From SKLM01 sp964450435 (GTDB lineage Bacteria > Chloroflexota > Anaerolineae > B4-G1), in contig CAYVCX010000009.1 of NCBI GenBank assembly GCA_964450435.1, forward strand, positions 1 through 64,000: a stretch of 64,000 nt of DNA, written 5' to 3'. A program made the position numbers and the translations under genes. This document shows positions 57,314 to 64,000 of the stretch, in pieces; the first letter of the stretch is position 1, and each line of letters starts with the position of its first letter. The notes beneath the pieces were generated by a model. It searched no databases. It was not told the DNA's origin and saw only the letters and a list, made by a program, of their open reading frames with translations.

Positions 57314-60094
57314 ATGACGGAGCCGGACGCACGCCGCGACGAGGAAAGGCAACCAAGCAGCCGCTGGATCGTTCGCCGGGTCCTGCCGCCCCCTCACAAT
57401 GAGGTCTCTCCGGAGGGAATGGAGCAGCTGCTCGGCTCCCTGCACGCCACTCCGGGCGTACTGTCGCTGGAGATCGCTGGTGATTCTCGGCAAAGGCAGA
57501 TGCTCGTGCGCGGCCGTCCGGCTGCGGTGAGCCGTATCACACATCAGCTCCAGGCAGCCTATGGCCACGTCTCGTGGGAGGATCCGGGGGACGACGACCC
57601 GGGCCTCAGCCTGTCAGACGCAAGGCCCGAGGACGGCGTGCACGTGGCCTACCGCGAGCTGGAGCTCCGACGACCGGTCTTCTTCCCCATAAGGACCTGG
57701 CGGGCGTTCGAGGACGCCGACCCACTGCGAGTGTTCCTGGGAGCATTCCGCGGATTGCGCGAAGACGAGCATCTCTGCTCGCAGCTGGTCTTGCTCGAGC
57801 CTGCCCCCGATGACTGGGCCGACGCCTATCAAGGGGCGTCGAAACAGGCTGACTTCCGCATGGAGGCCGCCTCGCCGCTCGGGCAGGCACGGGCCGCCTT
57901 GTTTGCCAGTGGCATTGTCGTCGCATTCGCCGATCTTCTGGTCGTGTTCTTCTGCCTTGGCCGCCTCTTTCGCCCTGACTTTGGCGTCGTCGACGGACTG
58001 AAGATGGTGGGAGGGCTGGGGGTCTTGGCGGCGGCGAACCTGGCCTTCAGTACGGTGGCCTCCAGGTGGTGGCGGAAGCTGAGCGCCCAACTGAACGCCG
58101 ATCCCGATGTCGTCCAGCGCAAGGTCAGTCTACCGGCGTATCGCTGTGCCCTGAGGCTATGGGCCATCGGTCCCACAATCGACAGAGCAGAGGCCCTGGT
58201 GGAACGCCTGACATCGGCCTACGGCCTCTACAACTCCGCCGAAGGAAACTCCTTCCGTCCCAAGCACGCGGAAACGCCCCGGGGCTCTGTGAGTGTATCA
58301 GAAATTGACGGCCCGGGCGGTAATGGTGAGCGAGGGGACAATGGAGCGCCAAACCTACTGCCTGCTGCTCTGCCGAACCCGTCAGGCGACATATCGCCCC
58401 TGGCGGTTCTCAAACGGATCCTCGGCGGCGATCAAGGCCTGACGCTGAACGTGGCTGAGCTGGCCGGGTTGTGGCACATGCCGCTCGGCGCCAGCCTGGA
58501 GATGGTACGCCGTGAAGAGCACGAGCGCTTTGTGCCGCTCCCCGACGACGTGGCCGACCCACACGGCGTACGCGTGGGCCAGTCAGTCAAGGACGACCAA
58601 ACGACCGTCGACGTCTCTCTGTCGCAGGATGCCATCGGCAGAAACACGGTCATGATCGGCAAGACCCAGATGGGCAAGTCCAATCTCATGGAGATCCTGG
58701 CCCACCACGCCATGGAGAAGCCAGACAGCGCGGTGGTGGTCCTGGACCCACAGGGAGACATGGCCCGACACCTGTGCGGGATGATGCCACCCGACCGCGC
58801 CCATCAGACCTACTACCTTGACTTCGCTGATCGTCAGCGCATCGTCGGGCTCAACCTGCTCGACATGGCACTGGGGATCGAGGTAGACAAGGTGGTCAGC
58901 GACTTGATCGGGCTCGGTGAAGCGCTCTGGTCACGCTTCTGGGGGCCGCGTATGGAGGCTGCGTGGAGATACGCCACCAAGTCGCTGGCGCTGATCAACC
59001 AGCATCTGGTGGCCCAGGGTCGCGAGGAGGAACAGTATACGCTCTTGGACGTCCCCCCGCTGCTCCTGGCCCCCAAACGGGCGAGGCGGGACTTCCTGAT
59101 GCACATGCTTCCGTGGGATTCGGCTGAGGGAAGGGACGCGCACTGGTGGTGGAACACCTACTACGAGCAGCTCAGAAAGAGCCTTCAGCAGGACGTCATC
59201 TCCCCTGTCCTGACCAAGGTGTTTCGCGTGGCAGGAAACGACACGTCGCGTATGGTGTTTGGACAGTCGGTCTCCACCCTCGACGTGCGGCGGGTGCTGG
59301 GAGAAGGAGGCATCCTGCTGGTACACACCGCCCACGGTGAGCTGGGGGAAGAGATTGGGGGCTTCGTCGGCGCCGTGTTCCTCAACCTGCTCAACATCGT
59401 GTTCCGCGAGCGGGCGGCTCAAGCCCGTGCGGATCGCCTGCCCTGTCTGGCCATCATAGACGAGTTCCAGACCATTCCAGCTGTCGATTACGGAGCCCTG
59501 CTCTCCGAGCTGCAGAAGTTCGAGGTGGCCTTCGTCCTCGGTACGCAGTCGCTGGCCCGGCTGCGGGCCATCGATCGGGAGCTGCCCGGTGTCACGTTCG
59601 GCGGCATCGCGACCACGGTCGCCTTCCAGACGAACCACGAAGACGCCAGGTACCTGTCAGGCGAGCTGGACGGGATAGACCCCTCCAACCTCGTGAACCT
59701 CGAGCCGTACGACGCCTACGTCAAGACGACGGATGGGGAGGGCCACCGCTTGCCCGTCTACTCCCTCAGCACCACCGAGGCCCCGTCTCCAGACCGCGGG
59801 TTGACAACCAAGGTGCTGGAGCGCGTCAGCGGGTACACGCGGCTGGCAGCAGACGCGGGACAGAGGACGGGCAAGCTGGCCGACGAACTGGGCGGCGGCG
59901 CGGAAGCTCGGGAACGCGCGGCTCAACTGCGAAACAGACTGCGATCGGACGAGGAGCAGGTGGTAAGCAAGAAGGAACTGGTAAAGCTCGCTCGTATGAC
60001 AGCAACAGCCTCGACCCAAACCTTCCGAGGCCAGGCAGGGAACGTGGCTCGGGGACAGTCCTCAGAGAACCCGCATCGAGTGGAGAGGGAGTGA
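57314..60094 (+). CDS. VirD4/TraG-type coupling protein ATPase
   Basis: The protein has 926 aa from the ATG at 57314; the start is uncertain, as no site is clear and the frame is open to 56900. An N-terminal soluble region, two membrane helices (about 193-217 and 229-250), then the motor: Walker A IGKTQMGKS (about 447-456), VVVLDPQGD and Walker B CLAIIDEFQT (about 710). Motif FVLGTQSLARL is typical of TraG/VirD4-class pumps. It should bring the DNA-protein substrate to the T4SS and pump DNA. The long cytoplasmic N-region ahead of the helices is unusual for VirD4. Confidence 0.85.
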   Translation: MTEPDARRDEERQPSSRWIVRRVLPPPHNEVSPEGMEQLLGSLHATPGVLSLEIAGDSRQRQMLVRGRPAAVSRITHQLQAAYGHVSWEDPGDDDPGLSLSDARPEDGVHVAYRELELRRPVFFPIRTWRAFEDADPLRVFLGAFRGLREDEHLCSQLVLLEPAPDDWADAYQGASKQADFRMEAASPLGQARAALFASGIVVAFADLLVVFFCLGRLFRPDFGVVDGLKMVGGLGVLAAANLAFSTVASRWWRKLSAQLNADPDVVQRKVSLPAYRCALRLWAIGPTIDRAEALVERLTSAYGLYNSAEGNSFRPKHAETPRGSVSVSEIDGPGGNGERGDNGAPNLLPAALPNPSGDISPLAVLKRILGGDQGLTLNVAELAGLWHMPLGASLEMVRREEHERFVPLPDDVADPHGVRVGQSVKDDQTTVDVSLSQDAIGRNTVMIGKTQMGKSNLMEILAHHAMEKPDSAVVVLDPQGDMARHLCGMMPPDRAHQTYYLDFADRQRIVGLNLLDMALGIEVDKVVSDLIGLGEALWSRFWGPRMEAAWRYATKSLALINQHLVAQGREEEQYTLLDVPPLLLAPKRARRDFLMHMLPWDSAEGRDAHWWWNTYYEQLRKSLQQDVISPVLTKVFRVAGNDTSRMVFGQSVSTLDVRRVLGEGGILLVHTAHGELGEEIGGFVGAVFLNLLNIVFRERAAQARADRLPCLAIIDEFQTIPAVDYGALLSELQKFEVAFVLGTQSLARLRAIDRELPGVTFGGIATTVAFQTNHEDARYLSGELDGIDPSNLVNLEPYDAYVKTTDGEGHRLPVYSLSTTEAPSPDRGLTTKVLERVSGYTRLAADAGQRTGKLADELGGGAEARERAAQLRNRLRSDEEQVVSKKELVKLARMTATASTQTFRGQAGNVARGQSSENPHRVERE

Positions 60095-60173
60095 GGGGGG
60101 TCTGCCCTTTGCACGTCAGTCCAACGTTCTTCGGAAACAGACCCCCGGGCCGCGGTGTCTGACCAGGTAGCAC

Positions 60174-62288
60174 ATGGAGATCTCGAACAACTCTGAGTGC
60201 GTGATGCGTACGCTACGCGACCACCCTTGGGCCGGGGCATCCCATGTGGCCGGACTGACGGGAATACCGCCGCAGACCACCCAGCGCAACCTTGCGGAAC
60301 TGATGGACGCTGGCTTGATCCAGACGAAACGGGTTCCGATGATCCCAGAGAGGCTCCACGCGCCGTCGGAGAAAGGGATCGTCAAGCTGGCTGGAGGGAA
60401 GCGGAGTGCAGAATCTTACGCCCGGGCCTTCGATCTTGATGCCTATCACCTGGCAGGGACGCTCCTCCGTGCTCACACGCTGCTCTGGGCCCGCGACTTC
60501 CTGGTCCAACTGGCTACAGCGGCTACGGGGGGGAGCCTCGAGTGGGCCATCAGCCCCAGCCGGGTTCGCGCGAGGCGGCGGCTGCTCCGGCTGGATGCTC
60601 TCGGCGCTTGCCAGTGGAGGGGACAGCATCTCCAGTTCGCGGTCCTGGCAGACCCGGGCGGGCTGGCCGTTGAGGGGTATGTGCCCATATTCGAGAGGTT
60701 TGCTCGCTGGGCGGGGAATGACGACGACGCCGGAGCAGGACGATTACCCACTTTGGTGATCCTGACCACCTTCGCACGCCGGGCGCAGCAGTTGGCGCTC
60801 CGCTGGACCGCCACACTCCGGCGGGTTTCTGGTCCCAGAGAGCTTGAGATGTTTGTGGGGGTTCACTACCAGGTCCAGAGGGATCCGGCGAGGTGGTGGC
60901 GGGCAGGGACATCGAGGCAAGGTGCGCTTTGGCGCACCTGCCGTGGTAGCGCAACGCCGCTCCCGCGCCCTCGTCCTCCGCTGGCCCGCCGCGCAGGGTC
61001 TCCACGGGTTCGAGTTCAGGATCTGGACGACTGGGGGATAGGGACGCTGCGAGGAAAGACGCTCCGGCACTTCCTGGCTCTGTCGGCAAAGGAATGGAGG
61101 ACATTGCACCAAGTAGCTCAATGGCCCCTGCTTCGTAGCACGGGGCTTGCCCTCCTGGCCGGTTACTCAGGGAGCGAGGCCGGGACGATGCCGGAGATGA
61201 TGCGGAAGCTGAAGAGGCTGGGCCTGATCAAGGTAGTGCGGGAGAGCGATGCCCACAGACGGCTCCTGAAGCTCCAGTGCGCTCAGGTGAGAGGAAGGCT
61301 GGCCAAGGCCACGGATCCGGCATCCGAGGCCAAGCTCCTGGAACGCTTGTTCAGGACGGAGGACAGGCTCGCTGAGTTGATAGCGTCCGGGAAGACCACC
61401 CCAATTGAGCACTATGTGCTTGCTCACCGAGGCCTCAGGCTGCTGGCGGCCACACGCGGGATGTCCCCGTTGGCCTACGCCAAGGGGAGACTCTGGCCAG
61501 CGGAGTACGTAGAGAGCGAGGGGAGACGCGTCGTCCGTCTTCGCATCGCCCGCTTCCTTCTTGCCTGGAAGCATACACTCCTGACCAACGAGTTCTTCCT
61601 CGGTTTAAGGCGCCTGTCTGACAGAGAGTGGGCCATGGGAAGAAATCACCAGCTGCTGATCTGGGACAGCGTGGAATGTCGGCGCTGGTTCTGGGACAAA
61701 GACGGTCGCCAGCTGCTGCTGCCCGACAGCGGTGGCGTCTACCGGATCGGTTCGGAAGTCTACGAGTTCTGGCTGGAGATCGATCGAGGCCACAGTACGG
61801 CGGGACAACACGGGAGAGCGCTGCGGCGCAAGTATGAACGGTACTATTTGTACCGCCGCCACCCGGATGCCATCTACGGGAGGTCGATGCCGCGCGTTCT
61901 AGTTGTGACCCCCCAGATCGGCCGCGCTCGGCAGGTGAGAGAGATGGTGATGGCCCTGGCCGAAGAGCGACGAGAGCCACCTCTGCCCGTGTTCGTGACC
62001 ACACTGGACGACATCTGGCTCCCGGCCAGGAAGCAGGATGACGGCCCACTCCAGCCGTGCCGTGCACAGACCCACGGCCCCAGACAGCCTATGCCCAACC
62101 GTATGTGGCCGGAACTGCGCGCGTGGCGGCGCGTGGACGAATTCCGAGAACTCGTCCACTGCTTCGAGGGGTTGGGGAAGATGCCACCCGGGACGCAGCG
62201 GGGAATCGACCTCTATCAGTTGAGACAAGAGGTGAGGGCTCATTCACACCGAAGTGAGCGGCAGCGACGACGCGGAACTCAGCCTTGA
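60174..62288 (+). CDS. Replication-relaxation (Replic_Relax/MobC-like) family protein
   Basis: The protein has 704 aa. The N-terminus is a winged-helix module (VMRTLRDHPWAGASHVAGLT, then TTQRNLAELMDAGLIQTKRV). A second helix-turn-helix-like part lies at about 325-350 (SEAGTMPEMMRKLKRLGLIK). The C-terminal third has EVYEFWLEIDRG and a later KYERYYLYRR and PRVLVVTP, the pattern of replication-relaxation proteins with a nuclease-like fold. Members assist relaxases in nicking and transfer. At 704 aa it is about twice the usual length, as if a second wHTH unit had been added. It is the last gene of the transfer operon. Confidence 0.7.
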   Translation: MEISNNSECVMRTLRDHPWAGASHVAGLTGIPPQTTQRNLAELMDAGLIQTKRVPMIPERLHAPSEKGIVKLAGGKRSAESYARAFDLDAYHLAGTLLRAHTLLWARDFLVQLATAATGGSLEWAISPSRVRARRRLLRLDALGACQWRGQHLQFAVLADPGGLAVEGYVPIFERFARWAGNDDDAGAGRLPTLVILTTFARRAQQLALRWTATLRRVSGPRELEMFVGVHYQVQRDPARWWRAGTSRQGALWRTCRGSATPLPRPRPPLARRAGSPRVRVQDLDDWGIGTLRGKTLRHFLALSAKEWRTLHQVAQWPLLRSTGLALLAGYSGSEAGTMPEMMRKLKRLGLIKVVRESDAHRRLLKLQCAQVRGRLAKATDPASEAKLLERLFRTEDRLAELIASGKTTPIEHYVLAHRGLRLLAATRGMSPLAYAKGRLWPAEYVESEGRRVVRLRIARFLLAWKHTLLTNEFFLGLRRLSDREWAMGRNHQLLIWDSVECRRWFWDKDGRQLLLPDSGGVYRIGSEVYEFWLEIDRGHSTAGQHGRALRRKYERYYLYRRHPDAIYGRSMPRVLVVTPQIGRARQVREMVMALAEERREPPLPVFVTTLDDIWLPARKQDDGPLQPCRAQTHGPRQPMPNRMWPELRAWRRVDEFRELVHCFEGLGKMPPGTQRGIDLYQLRQEVRAHSHRSERQRRRGTQP

Positions 62289-62386
62289 GGCCAAGGGCAG
62301 GTAGGACCCCGGAGGTGGGAGCTCTCAGGCACGGCCCCTAGCCCCAGCGGCCATTCGAGGACAGCTGAAGCAGGGATGTGCACAAC

Positions 62387-62410
62387 CCCAGACCTAACGG
62401 ATGGTCTGGG
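62387..62410. terminator. 8-bp hairpin between convergent genes
   Basis: cccagacc and ggtctggg (62387-62394 / 62403-62410) pair perfectly with an 8-nt loop. It lies between the end of the transfer operon (62288) and the end of the minus-strand SEC-C gene (62444), so it could end transcription from both sides. Confidence 0.55.
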
Positions 62411-62443
62411 AACAACTCCTGGCATCCGGCTTCGCCGACCATC

Positions 62444-63229
62444 CTACCTCGCCTGGTCGCTTCGCCAGTGGCAGTGCTTGTATTTCTTACCGCTGCCACA
62501 CCAGCAAGGGGCGTTCCGCCCGGGCCTTTGGGCAGGCGGTGGTGTCCCAGACGACGCTCCGGGTCTACCCGATTGGTTCCACTCCTGCCGTATGCTGGTG
62601 AGCCGATCCATCACGTCTCGGCGATCGTTAAGGTCGGCGTTTGCCAGGGCGCGCTTGAGGATCGCTGCGGCCTTTTCGTACTCCTTGGCCTCAGGGGCAC
62701 CCCAAAGCCAGTACTGATCGGACCACGCGATGTAGCCCCACCCCTCGTCCGGGAATCGCTCGACCAGCTTCTCGTAGCACGCCTCCGCCTCGTCTCGCCG
62801 TCCCAGATTCCAAAGAGCATCCCCCTGCGCCCGGAGGAAGTTGACATGATGACTGGTACCCACGTCCGGGAACCGGTCCAGGAACTCACGCGCGTAACGC
62901 AGCCGATGCTTATGATAGCTGGGCTCATCGAGCCCGGCGTTGGCAAGCTCCATCTCCAGATCGGAGCACCAGTTGAATACAGGCTCCGTCAGCCCAGGAT
63001 GGGCCCTGTCGAAAGCAGCAACGGAGCGCACGTCGGGGGTTGTCATCCGTCTGATCAACTCCCATGCCTCCAGCCATCGGTCGCAAGCAGCCGCGGTCTG
63101 CCCTACTCGAACCAGCCGATAACCCTTCTGCATCAGTTGATCAAGTTGCTTCTCCAGCCTCGCCACGTGTTCCGCGTCGTGAGAAGTGGGCTCGTCCGAT
63201 GCTTCCTCAGCGTGAGATTGTTGAAACAT
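62444..63229 (-). CDS. TPR-like protein with C-terminal SEC-C zinc motif
   Basis: The protein has 261 aa from the ATG at 63229 with AAGGAG 9 nt upstream. The body is helical with tetratricopeptide-like repeats (NFLRAQGDALWNLGRRDEAE, then ACYEKLVERFPDEGWGYIAW). The tail GRNAPCWCGSGKKYKHCH is a SEC-C motif that binds zinc, as at the SecA C-terminus. SEC-C/TPR proteins are common and mostly uncharacterised; protein-protein or ribosome-associated roles are proposed. It faces the transfer operon and may be cargo. Confidence 0.8.
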   Translation of the reverse strand: MFQQSHAEEASDEPTSHDAEHVARLEKQLDQLMQKGYRLVRVGQTAAACDRWLEAWELIRRMTTPDVRSVAAFDRAHPGLTEPVFNWCSDLEMELANAGLDEPSYHKHRLRYAREFLDRFPDVGTSHHVNFLRAQGDALWNLGRRDEAEACYEKLVERFPDEGWGYIAWSDQYWLWGAPEAKEYEKAAAILKRALANADLNDRRDVMDRLTSIRQEWNQSGRPGASSGTPPPAQRPGRNAPCWCGSGKKYKHCHWRSDQAR

Positions 63230-64000
63230 GACAGTGTTCTCCTTTGCCACCCGCCGTTCCGATCGACTCTTGGGTGCTAGCGGTTTCTTAAGCTTCGCGG
63301 GAAGATTAGCCGGTCTCCTGTAGTCTAACAGCATCCGTGCATTAGAGCAAGCTGGCGATCCCCTCTCGCGCCCTTCCGTGTTGATCCGAGGATCACGGAG
63401 GCCCGGGCTACGCCAGCCGAAGGGCCGCTCCATTTGGCGCGCCCTCGTGCGAAGCAGAGGACCCGGCTGTGATCAGCCCTTCCAGCTGGGCCCTGAAGCA
63501 GCAGCGGCGATGGAAGCCGGGACCACGATGAGCATCGCACAGGTAGAGACCACTGTCTCAGTGGCCTCCCACAAGTCTGCCTCCAGGGGGCCTCGCACCC
63601 AGACCGGGTGCTGGCACGGGGTTGCCCGTGACTCATCCTGTTGGCTGGTGCCCGGCTCGCCGCATCGCACTCCGTCGTCTGCCACCGGCCATCCCAGGGC
63701 CGAGATCTCCTCAGCAAGTCTCGCCTCTCCGTTGGATGGCCATCTGATCCCGGACATTCTCCTCATTCCGCTGACCGGCGCCAGGCATCGGCGGACAGGG
63801 CTTCGTCGAGTGCTCGTGGATTGCGTTGACATGACCAGCCAGCTTCTGCCCCGATATCGGATCGCGCAGCCCCTCTCGTCGCCTGCTTTGCTGGCCTTCG
63901 ATGCTCGCGAAGCCATCGAGTGGGATGAGACTGGTTCATCCCCTGAAAGAGTATCGAGGCCAGCAACGGCCAAAGCCGGATGGTCACCGTGATGGGACCG
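63230..64000. other. Right edge without a confident gene
   Basis: Open frames run on both strands (63378-63992 plus, 63473-63973 minus), but neither has a ribosome site plus recognisable product. The promoter of the SEC-C gene should lie near 63260-63350; only a weak candidate was seen (TTGCTC, 17 bp, TAGACT on the minus strand). Confidence 0.4.

Noticed and set aside
63378..63992. Long plus-strand frame at the right edge
   Set aside because: No ribosome site, no recognisable domain, and an equally long minus-strand frame overlaps it; high GC content alone explains both.
1..64000. CRISPR arrays, tRNA or rRNA genes, insertion sequences
   Set aside because: No regularly spaced repeats, no tRNA T-loop pattern outside coding sequence, no rRNA blocks and no transposase motif were seen.

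Overview
The window reads as most of a large mobile element, a conjugative plasmid or an integrative element, from a high-GC monoderm bacterium. Chloroflexota is the best guess. The reasons are a PrgI-type type IV secretion system (T4SS), Tad pilus genes without any secretin or outer-membrane partner, a secreted protein with a Thr/Pro-repeat linker, and frequent GTG/TTG starts behind strong GGAGG sites. This assignment is inference, because no rRNA, tRNA or housekeeping gene is present. A run of 100 N (26150-26249) is a scaffold gap, so the link between the left and right halves rests on scaffolding.

Left half, about 0.2-22.1 kb, almost all on the minus strand: replication, maintenance and DNA-processing functions. 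Reading in the direction of transcription: a NYN-domain protein; a replication/partition block (unknown protein, DnaB-type ATPase, ParM-like actin, ParR-like RHH protein, winged-helix initiator, DnaC-type loader); a 2.5-kb coding-poor stretch with iteron-like repeats, hairpins and promoters; a helix-hairpin-helix/coiled-coil protein; a UvrD-type helicase, a small protein and a DnaG-type primase; a MoxR ATPase with a VWA partner; two unknown proteins and a DUF6094-type methyltransferase. The initiator gene carries four copies of a 12-bp repeat beside an AT-rich patch inside its own reading frame, directly upstream of the helicase-loader gene. This is the layout of the phage lambda O/P origin.

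Middle, about 22.1-27.1 kb: mostly non-coding, with a plus-strand pair made of an unknown protein and a radical SAM enzyme, then the assembly gap, then a promoter and long leader.

Right half, 27.1-62.3 kb: one unbroken plus-strand series of about 35 genes, usually overlapping or spaced by a few bases. It begins with a ParB-like protein and continues with Tad cluster 1 (CpaB, CpaE, CpaF, a Bfd-like [2Fe-2S] protein, TadB, TadC, Flp, three TadE/G pseudopilins, prepilin peptidase). A T4SS core follows (two VirB2-like proteins, VirB6/TrbL, PrgI/VirB3, a VirB4 N-domain protein, VirB4). Tad cluster 2 follows (second prepilin peptidase, a TadZ-like protein with a broken P-loop, CpaB, CpaF, TadB, TadC, two Flp pilins, TadE, TadG). 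The series ends with an orphan histidine kinase, a secreted Thr/Pro-linker protein, an M23 peptidoglycan hydrolase, a VirD4-type coupling protein and a replication-relaxation family protein. A convergent SEC-C/TPR gene closes the window.

Working model: the left half replicates and segregates the element. The right half encodes a transfer machine in which two Tad pilus systems without secretins are co-transcribed with a Gram-positive-type T4SS. No relaxase was recognised.
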